Position numbers and translations under genes: made by a program. Below the pieces are notes generated by a model, which made no database searches, was not told where the DNA came from, and saw only the letters and a program-made list of their open reading frames with translations. A DNA stretch of 64,000 bases from Sthenelais limicola (lineage: Eukaryota > Annelida > Polychaeta > Phyllodocida > Sigalionidae), in the NCBI GenBank assembly GCA_942159475.1, contig OW804095.1:56634773-56698772 (forward strand), given 5' to 3'. This document shows positions 35,601 through 48,541 of the stretch, piece after piece (position 1 is the first letter of the stretch; each line of letters starts with the position of its first letter).

Positions 35601-38600
35601 TGAGGACTAACTACAACTAGTATACAGAGACATCACTACTGACTGGCTCATGAAATAAAATTATTTTTAATCTTTTATCTGCAATCGCCTCTAATTCTTA
35701 CTAAAATAATACCTCCACTCAACCATTCAATAAATCAACCATGCCAAATATATTTTAATGAGATCATAAAAGGAATCATAAAAGGGGTTGATAGGGCCGT
35801 ATATAAACGACTTTTGGAGTTGAAGAGTTTTGCTTCTAGCAAGATAAAATTCAGATCAAGACTATAAGACGGCAAATAATCTAACACGTTAAATAATTGG
35901 GGAAGGTAATGCCCGGGGATGCAATTGACAGGTGCATAAGAATATAATTATATGTATATAGTCAGTGGTTGAATTATGGCAAGTTCTGTCGAACCATGTT
36001 AAAATGTACTGTCATGTCATCAAAACAAGGTTAAAAAGAAGCGCCCATTGAAGAAGCTACCAAGAGTAAATAAAAGGAGTAACGGGACGTATGTTATATA
36101 CATAAATGATTCAGCATTAAAATACATCACTCCACCAAACGCATCTCAAAATGGCAATGAAAAATGCAAAATACAAGAGATTCTCGTGACAGTTCTCATA
36201 TGCTGAGTCACGGAACATGACTATGTGAAAGGTACATTCAGATGCCGCAAGTATACATATGAAAGGCTTATGACTGGCATGAATTTTATATTGATGCTGA
36301 AATAGTAAATACGGACATCAAACCAAGAAATATGGGGTTGCGCCAGTAAGTGCAAGCGTACCAGAAGGGCCTTTGCTATTTATATATGACGTATATATGG
36401 CGTTTTTTTCAGTCCACCAATATGCTGTCGCTAAAATTGTCATCCCACTAGAGTTGGACATGGGTCAGTCCCAGTCACACATGCTGGAATTGTTTCGATT
36501 ATTATCTTCCTCAAGTGGATGAGGATAATGTACATAACCTCGCGATTGCCAATTATGTCCTCTCCGTTGTTTATTTTTGATTCAGAACGATCGTCAAAAT
36601 GTTCAGAATGCGACGAAATAAAGACACCAATTTAAATAGGCCTAGTGTTGCTTGGGTATCTAAAATCAGACAAATAATTGAGGAGTGACAGGCAAAGAAA
36701 TGACTAAGGATTAGATTCAACGTAATGTAAATAAATGTCAAATGCGATCGTGGTTGTTTGGTCACGTTTGCAGATGAAAAATCCTAGGGACTAGGGAATT
36801 TTGGATAAAACCGTGACCTAATGAAATGTACTGTAGATCCCCGCAAAATACAATATACATAGATGAGTGGACAATATCCTACATATTACATTACAACCTT
36901 TTGAGTAAAATGGAAACAAGAAGGTGAATGGAAACAGGAATAATCGAGGGAAGTAATCAAAAGTACTATCGCTGTATGTTTTTTTAAAAGACGTATCGTT
37001 TCCTAAAGAGTATCGTTGATATACCGGTAACCCTGATGGAATCACCTAAATCTGATATCATTCTTATTACCGCATGGACATATCAGTGACCAGGGATTTC
37101 TGCACAGATGTTCAGAAATTTCCAATGGACAGGTTATCTGGTGGAAAAGTTGTGACCCAAAATAGTGAACTCTCATATTATATATTCAAGGACGCTGTGC
37201 CATGATCAAATGGAATCGTCTAACATTGTTATGCCCAATATGATAATAAAATACATGTATGCATACACACATAATATTATTTTTAAAACATTAAATTTTT
37301 ATTTGACACAATTTTAAACAAATTTCTTACATAGAGACGCATAACCTTATATCTGGTTGTTTCTCATGCTTTGTCATTTAAATTACAATACAACATAGAG
37401 CTTCTTATGCTACTTTGTATGGGTCGGTGAAGGGGAGGGGGGGCGTATTATTACAAATCCAAAACGCCTCGAATGTGGATCTTTCAGTCCGTTCGTGTGA
37501 ATGTTATATTTAGTTGGAGCAGAGAGATTTTCAAAATGTAAAAAAACAATTGCGGTGAAGAAACTTCTATAATGGAGAATATGCTGGAGAGAGAGAGGGA
37601 GAGGAAGGAGAGAGAGAGGGAGAGGGAGGAGAGGGAGAGAGGGAGAGAGAGGAGAGAGAGAGAGGTAGGTAGGGAGGAGGGCGGGGAGACGAAAGGGACA
37701 GATATCTTTGAAGCGTTTTAGATGGACATGACTGCATGTTTTCTATGAAAAATAAATTATGGCATCTCTGAATGACATTTAGTTCATTATGTTGTACTTC
37801 GTGACCAACACCAAATAATTCCAAGTAATTCCGCAGATGCAGGCAGGTTCAGAAGGCATATTTGGACCCCTGAGTCTCAGGGGGTCATTAACACTTTAGC
37901 CTTAGTCTTAGCCTTGTGGTTAAGCTTATCACTGGATGTGAGTCGAGGAATGTGGGTGTCTGGATAGGACTGGATGGGGAAAATTTACAACAAAGAAAAG
38001 TGCAATGTACTATGTGTACAGTGTTTCACGTCCAGACCCATATTATATGCCTCCAATGTGAATAGACATTGTCTAATTGTAATTATTTATTTTTATTTTA
38101 ATTCATTTGGGGTCATCAGGAAAAACTACTTGTAGAGGATGCTTCACCCTGTTCTGATACGATATTTATATATGACAATGTAACATCTACTTCATATAAT
38201 TATATGAAAAGTATTTGAATAAAAATGTTATAATAATAATATGCATTGTGGTTATATATTGACGGTTTATAGAGCAGCAGGCTTATGCTAGTTATATCTA
38301 GTAATACAAAAATGATTATTAAAAATATCCATGGAGCTAATACTGTCCATTTTACCTGGAAGTCACAAAGTCTAAGGCACTTAGGCAGTTCTTCAACGTT
38401 CAGTTACCTTTTTCTCCACCAAACCGACTACTTTTGTCGTCACTTCCAAGAAAGTATATTCAAATTTCCCTAGCAAAGCACCATTTAAAGGTATACAGGC
38501 AAACAACATTAAGCCCCCAGGACCCTATATTACTATTCTACACAAAATCTCCCGGAAAGGCTAGCTTTGAAAATAATAGATCGGCCGCATCAGAAGGATC

Positions 38601-40487
38601 TTCAATCAAAAAAAACTATTGTCACGCAAATGTATGTTAATATTTAGGTTAGATTTGCAAAAGAGATTTCCATTTCGTTTTCTGTCTGTTTTCAATGGGA
38701 TTTCCATTTCTTAAGTTTTACTATAATACTTGTTCGTGGAGGTTAAACGTCCTACAGTGATCACAGAAGTCACAGGCTGGGAGAAACTGTGCCAATATTT
38801 CCGATTTTAAGGCTTACCAGACAATCATACCTGGAAGAGAACTTTTCCTATTCCGGGAAGGTTTGTGTGTGGGGGGGGGGGGGGGGGGAGTACAGCCCAA
38901 TAAGGGTAAATGAAAATGAGGGTGCTCTATCTATCTGCCCCACCAAATAGCCTGCATACCAAATTGCCATACTTCTCCGGCATTGGTTATACAGTACCCA
39001 TATTTTATTTATTTTTAAGATTTTATTTTTAGAAGTCAATGTGTCTAACAATTAATAAACCTTCATATGACTATCCGCGCGAAAGAGTCCATTGTTCATT
39101 AGAATGCTACCTACATAGACTGACCCTCATACTGGATACCAACTGCCCTGAGCCATAACTTTAGAGTTGCAATACTACAATTGTCATTGCGTCATAATAA
39201 ATACATCTACGATAACACACATTAACATTAACTATGAATGATTAATAAATACATGCAGAACGCTCGAATTTTTTTCTAATCTTAATATTTGGCCTTTTAT
39301 ACCAATCCCGTATAATACCATACCAGTCTACCCAAACCTTACCACAACAACTTGTGGAATGACAAAATTCCAACAGTGATTTAGAAAAGTGTGTCATATT
39401 CTGAATTACTCTAATACTGTAAACAAGGTTGTTTTATTAAATCCAGAGGGGCCATATGTTGGCGCAGTCCAGAGATTTCTACTATTTCCGGAGACAGGGG
39501 GTAGAAAAATGGACAAAATCCTTGAAAATAGGGTCTAATAAGTATGGTATTATAATACCACATACATTGTTTTTGAAATTGGGAAACGAAGGTTAGCATC
39601 CACCTAATATTGGGAGAGTGGCACTATTGACTGGCATAGACTGAGATATGAATCACATGTATTATAAACCGTCCAATAAAGAAATGTAATTACCAATCTC
39701 ATGTTCCTTAATTAACCAAGACTGTCTGCCCTTCACGGTCCATTAATCTATTTTGAGAATGAGTCATAATGAGTCAAACGCATTTACACTCCATTTGAGG
39801 CGTTTATTCATGTATCTATATAAATAATAGATACGTGAAGACCGGCCAAGAGTAATGCTTTAGCGTTGCCAAATGCTCCATTCATCGCTTCGAATAAAAA
39901 ACTATACACACCAACTCAACAATCAGGTTCTAGTTATTCAGCGTCCTCCTCTTACCTACAATTAATAGGTGTCTTACAATTATTGAATACTTTAGGTAAT
40001 GATTGTGATTATTACACACACATTAAATATGTACCTTTTCAGTGTGTTTTAATCAGACGATCTCGGGCAGTTTGTTGCTGCAACATATTTTTCGGTTTTA
40101 TTGGCATATATAGAGAATTTTTCCCTTCAGAATCAGATGAGTCTAACTAAGTGAAGCAGAATTAAGGTTATCAGGTACACATTTTTACAAATGAAATAGG
40201 TAAGGGAATATTCCAGTGTCTTTCCAAATCCAGTCATCCTTATCAACATTTTATCGCACAAGAAACACTGCGAGTGGAAAGGATATCATCCATCCTTTCC
40301 ATTGACATTGGATGTGACGATGTTACGGTTCGCTACAAAAAGACAAAACTATGAAGAAAGTAGTTGGATTTGCCGTAGGGTTATTATTTAAAGTGGGGGT
40401 AAATTAGGCTCCAGATGAATGTACTTCAGACGTATTACAGCTAGACGTCAGGTTAGAATGGGGAAGGTTTGTAATAGAATTTATGAC
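32659..40487. other. Intergenic, repeats but no gene seen
   Basis: About 7.8 kb of AT-rich sequence. I see a minus-strand retroposon tail at 32923-33035 with a strong stem (GTAAGGCT...GGCTGGGCCCAGCC...AGCCTTAC), a G-run at 33715-33727, a C-run at 34730-34744, a GA-rich tract at 37589-37690 and a G-run at 38870-38888. Short open frames are scattered and none resembles a known protein or shows paired splice sites. Confidence 0.45.
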
Positions 40488-41221
40488 TTAGCTGGGAGGA
40501 AGTTCATGAAAATCGGGCACTTTCTGACAAGTTTTTTAAATTGGGTACAGTGGTAGATATAGGTCTAATAGGGGGCCTCCACTATCGGCAAGTAGCATCT
40601 AGGCACTTTAAACTGAAATATAAGGTCAGAAATGGATTCCTCACACCTTACGACATGGACTAACTGGTATTAGACTTGGATATAGTGCTAAAGGGAGCTG
40701 AGCTACATGACATTCTTGTATCCCAGTGGCGGCCATATTGATTTTGACCTTGAAAATGACTTTAAATGACTCATTAAGAGCTTAAAAGAGAAAAATAACT
40801 CCTGAATTAGATTCCTCACACCCTAAAACATAGGAGAATAGGTATTATACATGGGTATAGTCCTAACAGGAGCTGAGATATATGACATTCGTTAACCTGG
40901 CGGCAGCCATATTGGATTTTGACCTTGAAAATGACCTTGAAACCAAAATATAAGGTCAGAAATGGATTCCTCATACCTGAAAACATGGAGAAAGAGGTAT
41001 TATACATGAATCTAGTGCAATCAGGAGCTGAGATATGACATTGTTGTTTCCTGGTGGCAGCCATATTGGTTTTGTGCATAATGGCCGCCAGGGGGCCACC
41101 CCAATTTGTTTGTGGTGGTTTTTGAAAACCATAGACCTATATCTCCCACTGTACCAAATTTCAAAAACTTGTCACAAATTGCCCGATTTTCATGAATTTT
41201 GGCAAACTTCCTCCCAGTTAA
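40488..41221. mobile_element. 734-bp TIR element with internal GGCGGCCATATT repeats
   Basis: The terminal inverted repeats of about 80-90 bp (40488-40567 and 41132-41221) agree over nearly their whole length: the left reads CTGGGAGGAAG...GATATAGGTCTA and the right is its complement with a 10-bp insertion and few mismatches. Between them lie three degenerate direct units of about 150-190 bp, starting near 40612, 40792 and 40938. Each carries GGATTCCTCA, GGAGCTGAG and a GG(C/T)GGC(A/C)GCCATATTG-like string followed by TTTTGACCTTGAAAATGA. No transposase is encoded, so it would be non-autonomous. Confidence 0.7.
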
Positions 41222-41583
41222 CTGGGAAACTGAGGTCAGAGTAGTAGAGGGTCATGGGTAATTTTGACCAGAAGAGGGACCTGGGCCACCTGTTTTTGAA
41301 TTATGTGGCTACAGGTTCCAATGGACACAGAGAGGGCCCTTCATTAAAGGTCATTTTAAAGACAGAAAAACATCTAATATCGCCACCAAACTTGAGGTTA
41401 TATAGGCATATAACCTCTCCCAACACCATACCCAATCTGCATCCTACTTTATTTCCCTTTAATAATTACAGAAAACAAATACCAGAACAACTCTTCAACA
41501 GGTCATTGGATGCACTGTGTGTGGGTGCAGGTTGAGTGCATGATGCGCGTGCCTGCACAGAGTATTTCAAATCTTGCCTATTA

Positions 41584-41679
41584 TAGAATTATCAATACCT
41601 AGACACAATGTTTCGTAGAATTATCAATACTTAGACACAAGGTTTTGTAGAATTATCAATACCTAGACACAAGGTTTTG
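41584..41679. repeat. Three-copy 32-bp tandem repeat
   Basis: Copies at 41584-41615, 41616-41647 and 41648-41679 begin TAGAATTATCAATAC and differ at only a few positions. Confidence 0.9.
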
Positions 41680-42678
41680 TTCATGACGGCGTCTACCATG
41701 TGGGATACATTTGATAAGGCCAATTAAATGAAATGTCAAAATACTTGACATACATGATACAAAAATACCAACGAAATGGTTATAATAAATCCATAAATAG
41801 GACAGTCTACTTCGGTGATGATGGTCTACCAAGCTAATAATTATAGTGGGTTTTATAAACTTTTATTTTAACAGGGCAATTCCTTGATATGTGCCTTGAA
41901 ACAGATCGGAACCATGTTTGAGCATTGACTTGACTGTACTGCACCAAGTCCCTTGGGCACATTGTTACACCACATTGTACTTGTATATAAATATTTTTAT
42001 TCAGTGCAAAACATTATGTAACAAGTACACTGTATCTCAGCCGTCGCTGACACTAATAATTCCTACAATTATATATCATATCAAATATTACCAAATAAAC
42101 AAGAAAATCATAGCTAATCAAAGACTTACATCATTAATTATACAGAGAACAATTAGGTTAAGAACAATACATATTTTAAAAGAGTAGCATACTTATTTAA
42201 CTTAATATCTGTTAATTACCAAAACAACTGGCCTCCCCTCCACCTCCCTTCTAACTTATTCCGAGCAAAACTATATAGAACAGCTGTTTTGGTATCAAGC
42301 CAAATTCTGGCAGAATGGAATCACAAGTCTAATTTGATTTATCAGTCAAAGCCGTTGTGATCCTAATATGATATATTTTTTTAATTACCTGGTACCTTTT
42401 TAAACAACAACAGATACTAAAATCAGAGACTTACACAAGTCTACACACCAGTCTCACCTCTTTTGCCCCTATCCCCATGGATACCGTACAACATTAACCA
42501 TCACATTAGTATATCACTGGTGGAGAATTGCCGGCCGTTACATGCTTATCAATTACATTTTTCATTAATCATCACATGCCTTTTTGTTAGCACTACAATT
42601 CACCCGCTTTCCTACAAATACAGATAATGAGATTTATCCTAAATTGGTTATCTACAACACTACATGAGTTATAATATA
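41680..42678. other. Intergenic, nothing recognised
   Basis: AT-rich sequence without a convincing exon, RNA gene or repeat structure. A few short open frames are compatible with chance. Confidence 0.4.
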
Positions 42679-43405
42679 CTAGCTAAGTCCTCTGGACAGT
42701 CACCCTCTTCCCCTCACTGTCTCTCCCCTCCTCTCTCACTGCCTCTCCTCCTTTTCTCCCCCTGCCTCTCCCCTCTCTCGCTCCCTGTCCCTACTCACCT
42801 TTTCCTCTCCCCTGCCCTATTGTCTCTCCCCCTCTTCTCGCTCTATTCTCTTGTCCCTCACCCTATCTGATTTCCTCGACCATGTCCCTTCCCTTCTTTC
42901 ATTCTCTCATTCCCTCCCCCATCTCCTTTCCGTCTTTCTCTCCCCCTCCCCCTCTTCTCTCTATCCTATTCTCCCTCTCCCTATCTGATTTCTCCCACCC
43001 TCTCCCTCTGCTTCTTCGCTCTCCCCCTCTCCCTCTGATCTCTCTCCCCTCACCTCCCCCTCTCTTTTTCCTCACTCTCCCCCTCCCCCTCTGATCACTT
43101 TCCTTCTCTTTCTTGTTGCCAGGAACTCTCACAGGATGTGTTGCTAGGGAATCCCACATTGCCAAGGAGAGTGGGAGATAAAGGCATGATCTCAATCTCT
43201 TCTAGTAGCGGGCTTTCCCAGGCTATAAACAGAGTGTAAAGATCCTAAATTAAAAAAGGCCTCAAAATCACATTTTCAGTCCAGATACCTTCACAAATCA
43301 CATATAATGTCCTCCAGATAGGGTCTACGGGCCTGTAAAGACAAAAAACCAGATGGGGAGATCACAGATTCCCAGAACATATGTGACAAAAAAAACCCTT
43401 CTAGA
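42679..43405 (-). mobile_element. Helitron-like non-autonomous element 2
   Basis: Read on the minus strand, it starts near 43405 (GAAGGGTTTTTTTTGTCAC), passes a block shared with the other copies (43215-43330) and a GTTGCTAGGGAATCCCACATT module (43130-43155), then a purine-rich core (CT-rich on +, 42700-43095). It ends in a GTCC-AGA-GGAC hairpin and CTAG at 42679-42682 next to T. It has no open frame beyond composition artefacts. The 5' boundary is approximate. Confidence 0.6.
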
Positions 43406-43420
43406 GCTTTATATATTAGA

Positions 43421-44065
43421 CTAGCAAAGTACCCGTCCTTTGGATGGCCCCCCTCTCTACCTGCACCTACCCCTGTCCCTCCCTCCTTTTCCTTCTTCAC
43501 TCTCCCCCTCTGGCCTCCATTCCACCCCTCTTTTTCACTCCCATTCTCCCTCTTCTCTCTCCCCCTCCATATCTTCCCCACTCTCCCCTTCACTCTCTCC
43601 CTCCCTCTCCCCTTCTTCTCCGTATCTCCTACACTCTCTCTCTTCCCTCTTCTCCCTCTTCTCTGTGTCTCATACCCTGCCCCTCTTTTTCTCCTCCCTC
43701 CCCCTCTTCTGTCTCGCCCTCTCCCAACTCTCTCCTTCTCCCTACCTTCCCGCTTCCCTCTCCCATGAGCTATCAATGCTTGATGCCATTACGTTTACTT
43801 TCAAGAGGCAGTCATGTGATCAGTCCTTTGTCCCTACAAAAGGCTCTGCCGACAGGCTTCCCTAACTTTCCCTGGCTAAAAATAGTTGTATAGAATACGA
43901 CTAAAAAACTTAAAAGGGCTTCAAAATCACATTTCCACCCCAGATACCTTCACAAACAACATACAACGTCCTCCAGAGAGGGTGGACAGAACTCTAAAGA
44001 TCAGTGAAACGGTTGGTAAAACAACAAATTCTGAGAACATGTGAGACAAAGAAACCCTTCTTCCC
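43421..44065 (-). mobile_element. Helitron-like non-autonomous element 3
   Basis: It has the same design and orientation as its neighbour, only about 15 bp away. The minus-strand 3' end is CCATCC-AAA-GGACGG hairpin, GTACTTTG, CTAG (43421-43424), then T. The core (43441-43765) is purine-rich on the element's own strand. The 5' part (43915-44065) is close to identical in order to the 62385-62545 copy, including CTCTGGAGGACGTTGTATG-like and TCTGGGGTGGAAATGTG strings. Confidence 0.65.
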
Positions 44066-47000
44066 GTATATTATACGGATGTACACTGTTTTCAAATTGT
44101 AATCTGATCATTATTAACAAAGTTATCTATTATTAAAGTGATAATCACATATTTTTGTTATCTACCGAATCTTCCTTGGCCACTCTTCCTATGCTGCCTC
44201 GATGCAAGTGATTATGTAGTTCCCAACACATTGTTCCAGCATAATTGCCATATATTTCGTATCTCCTTGATTAACAGAAGCAAGAACAACCCTAATTAAG
44301 ATTGGCCTGTCCATGCTATTTTATCATGCAATCTCAATTTACGCCTGATACCACTTATGATGTAGCTGGTCTAGAAGGGATTGTATGCCTGTCCTTATCC
44401 TGGACAATGGATAGATTTTGAAGTATGCAAAATTTACACCCACATTCCGCCAAATGTCACAGACTCAACCTGAATTTAAATTCATAGAGAAACGTATTTC
44501 TTCAATCAATGGCGTATATTACGACTAACTAGGAAAGCAAAATGTGTGACCAGTGCAAAAAGGAAAGAATGTGACAGGTCATGAACCATGGCTCTCAGGA
44601 CAAACCCCTTCCATTCACAAGTCACAGACACCTGAAGTAGATGATAGCATGGACTTTTATCAGCCCACTTCATAACAATAGCATTGATAAGCCAACTACT
44701 CAAGGATATACAGCGATTGTTATGTTACCTTTTTCATACTTGATGGCCTATCGTCATTGTATGCAACCGGATTTTAATGCGATGAATGTGATTGAGGGGA
44801 AAAAATGGCTATTTATAGAATATGAAGGGGCATCCATGTTTGCTTTAAAGAGGGTGGCGAATGGTAAAAATAGGCTGCCAGTCCAAGGCTATGGGAGTTA
44901 CAAGAACGAAATATAAAAGGGTAGAAATATGGGAGTCAACCATTTGTGGATAAAGAAGAAAAACCAAAGAAGAAAATACAACATGGAGAAAATTGTTCGC
45001 GGATCTATCCTACCTAATAGATCACAATAAATAAAATAACAAATATCTATTCTTATAGCTCGGTTAAACCAACGAGCAGGTGAATAATTAACAGAGTACC
45101 CAAATATACAGTATATATACTTTGTCAAGAAAATAGGTTTCTTATCTTAGTCTAAGCGAGGGAAAAAGAGAAGTTAACCATACAAATAGCATGATCATCA
45201 GGAATAGAGCATATGTATTTTTCGATGTCGATTTGCTCTGGCGAGAGGAAAGATTTGTTGACATATTGAATAAAGAAGCTGATGTAAAACCAAAAAGAAA
45301 CAAAAAAAACAAAAGACTTTGTAGTATATTTATATATGTGTATAGAAACATTAGTCATTATATGAGAGAAATACATCATACATGTGGTTTAAAACGCAAT
45401 TGCACTTGTCAATATACACCAATTGTGGACAAAAGCTCCTAACGTAAATAAAACTCATTTCAATATGACAATTTGTTCCCCTATTCATAGAGTTACTCTA
45501 AATATCCTTTATCTGAAATATTTACAAAGTAAAATGAAATAAAATGGATTCCCTGTCTTTATTACCAATTGAACTATAACAAGTGTCCTTGAATGGAAGT
45601 TTTTTTTTTTTTTTTTTAAAGGTTTTATTCAACAATTCCTGCCGTCGGGGCTTCTACACTTCTAAGGCAAAAAACATGTCTCCCTTTATATTTTGTATTT
45701 TTTTGGTATTTTCTTCAATTTTCTCCTAACTCTTTTTGAATGGAAGTTTTTAATAAGAGCAAGAGTGTAACAATTATAGTAGAGGTAGGTATAGACCTAA
45801 AAGAAATAGACCCCCTGCCCCCACAGCATCGATCTCCACTCCATATGGGAAAAAGCTTTGTGAAAGACTCCATGGTGTGTTACTATTTTTCCGTAAATTG
45901 GAAGACGTTACAATACGTTATTGTGTCATGGCCAGCATCAGAAAAAAAGTGAATTAGTAGGCCTATACTTTGCCTCACATCTCCGTTAATCCTCCACCAA
46001 TGTTGACAAAACTTTCTTTTGGTGTATTCTGAAGGAAAATTGTGTTTTTCTTACATCATGGTATCGTTAATGTTTTATCTAATGTATCTTCCTCATTTAA
46101 AAACCAGCATTGATAGAACTACATATTTGGCGGTAGAAAATTGTGCTCTTTCTGAATTTCAATATGTATGCAAATCTGTTAGAAATTCAAGTGGCATCAC
46201 AGACTTTGTTTTTCTTCATAAATGATGGGCGCATACATTTTTTATGGAAGCACTATTTATGGCGGCATGCATACCACCTTCAGCTGGGGAACCTTCAAAA
46301 ATAAAGGTTTTACCAAAAAATAAAGCCATTTAGAGAACAAATCAGCCAAAATAAAGGTTTTAACGGTTAATTACCATCCAAAATAAACGTTTTTAAAGGT
46401 TCCGCCATGGTCCCTGTGTAATTTAAAGAATAACATCATTTCAATGGTGTTATGAAAATGTATTGGGAATATAGGTCCACTTCTTATTTTGTCCTTTATA
46501 AATGTGCAAATTGTGGCAATTCGCAGGGCAGCGCAGGGCAGAAATTTTGCCAGGCAACCTGATTTTGTCAGAAGCTTGCCTGGTGGGACAAGCTATATTG
46601 GTCCTATTTCGACCACTGATATATATATATATATGAGATGATATATATGATATGTGTGTGTATTAAAGTAAATAGATTATATACATTAAACCTTTCACCT
46701 TTTTTTTATATTTACAGTAAATAAAGTAGCCATTATGCCTTGAAATGAAAAACTGATGACAATTTTAATTGTCAACAAAGCTACATTATTATTAGATATT
46801 ATCTATTCCCTTTCCTTCATTTTCCCTGAGCTGACACAACTATTTTCCCTGTGTTTTGGAGATTTCAAGATCGAATTCCCTTTGTTTTCCATGCAGGGAA
46901 ACTGTTTTTGCCATTTTCCCTGTTTTCCCTGTGCTGTGGTCACCCTGGAAATAGTTATGCCAGTTTTGCAGTTTCCTCAATGTTGTTGCATCTAATGATC

Positions 47001-47672
47001 TCTTATCTCCCCATGATAATTTGAGTTATCAATATAGCAAAACTAGCTCGGACCAGTTAGATTAAGCGATAAATCTACTTATTTGCTAAGAAGATGATAA
47101 CATCTCACGGATGTCCTCCAAGGGCATGAGTGGTATAAAAGGAGATATACTGCGATGTTATTGTATAATCATTGACATTTATTGTTTGTAAACACTGAAA
47201 GCAGCCCAAGAGAAGGTAGGTGCATTCCTTTTAAATTGTATACACAAGGGTATAGGACCAATTCATTACCTCACGTCAAGTGTCACAAACCTCAATGAAA
47301 GGAGTCACAAATGGAAATACTGATCAAGAAATTTGTTTTAGAGCAGTATTTTAGTAAAACGGTAAAAGCTATTGAGCCTATTAAGGTGTAAAAGTGCTGC
47401 AGCCCATAGTTTGCTAAATTGACCCCGATGACTGTCAGGTTCTAACCAGATCAATATCTATAGGCCAGTGAACCATGTAGGGAGGACCTCGCCAGCCATC
47501 TCCACCTACAGAACCAGCACAACAACAACAATGAATCTAGCCTCAGTCACCGAAAATTCACCCATTTAGAGAGCATTAGTAACGATATTATTTCAAAACT
47601 GCCTGATCTGATGTATGGAAAATATTCTCACTAGCTTCAACATGTTACATTGTATTGAACATTTTGTTTTGC
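44066..47672. other. Intergenic, no gene seen
   Basis: AT-rich sequence. A long T-run at 45600-45618 followed by AAAGGTTTTATTCAACA looks like a minus-strand retroposon tail. A short inverted pair (GGAACCTTCAAAAATAAAGG near 46286 and its diverged complement ending near 46407) may be another small MITE. An AT dinucleotide run lies at 46619-46635. Confidence 0.4.
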
Positions 47673-47676
47673 TTAA

Positions 47677-48537
47677 AGGCAAACACCTCTATTTAGTGGA
47701 AAATGAAAGTAAATGTCATTTTTCTGAAACTCTGGTATTTGATTCTTGAAGTGTTTCTGGTCATAACGATGGAAACAAATTAATGGGTCGCCGTGCTTAT
47801 TTTTTCAATTACAGTGCTTCAAAATTTGGTATCTCAAAAGAACTGAAAGGGGGGCTCATTTTGCAGTACCTTGACTTCATAGTTCATATTTACTATTTAT
47901 ATTCACTCAATTTAAGTAAAATTAACAGTTTTGGAAAAAGTATTATTTGGCCAATAGTTCTATGCCTCTTTTTTGATAGAGTGCATTGTTATTTTTATTC
48001 TGAAAACAACAAATGCGTGATGCGAATTTTAAAATAAAAACTCGAAAAAAACCCCACTATGTTTCACCATTTTTATTTTTAAAAAAAATATTTTTTCTCC
48101 CCATCGAAAATAAATGTCATTTTTTTTCGGATTCTTGAAGTATGTGTGTTCATAAAACTGAAAAAAAATGAATGGGTCACCGTGCTAGTTTCTGGATTAT
48201 GGGGCTTTGAAACATGACTGACAACCCACAAATCTGCTGCTTTCAAAGTGTTCTATACATGTTTCTTAAACATGTCTATTTCAGACAGCTACAATTTTTT
48301 TCTTTTAACACGATGACATACATTTTTTCCCCTATATATGTGTAGAATATTACCTGCATTATATGTGTAGAAAATTTTGGGTCAGTAGGAGTAGCCATTA
48401 ATTGTTTGTTCATACTATAAAACGTGAAAAAAGCGCCGTTTCTCCATAGACTGCAATACTAAAGGAAAATGAACGTAAAATGCCCATAATATGGTAAATG
48501 GAAAAGGGGGCGTGTCAGTGAATAGTAGCGTTTGCCT
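47677..48537. mobile_element. TTAA-flanked TIR element (861 bp, non-autonomous)
   Basis: It is flanked on both sides by TTAA (47673-47676 and 48538-48541) and bounded by inverted ends AGGCAAAC(A/G)C..CTATT.A.TG of about 22 nt. Inside is an imperfect direct duplication (47699-47825 against 48105-48215) that shares AAATGTCATTTTT, GATTCTTGAAGT and AATGGGTC(G/A)CCGTGCT. A TTAA target duplication is the hallmark of piggyBac and Kolobok transposons; the AGG start fits Kolobok better than piggyBac (CCY). No transposase is encoded. Confidence 0.72.
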
Positions 48538-48541
48538 TTAA

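Noticed and set aside
41584..41679. CRISPR-like array
   Set aside because: Three head-to-tail 32-bp copies without spacers in an animal genome; a plain tandem repeat.
43291..43893. Overlapping open frames on both strands (Arg/Gly/Glu-rich on minus, Ser/Pro/Leu-rich on plus)
   Set aside because: Composition artefacts of the CT-rich core of a Helitron-like element.
44641..45442. Several short open frames in the intergenic block
   Set aside because: AT-rich codon use, no paired splice sites and no familiar motif.
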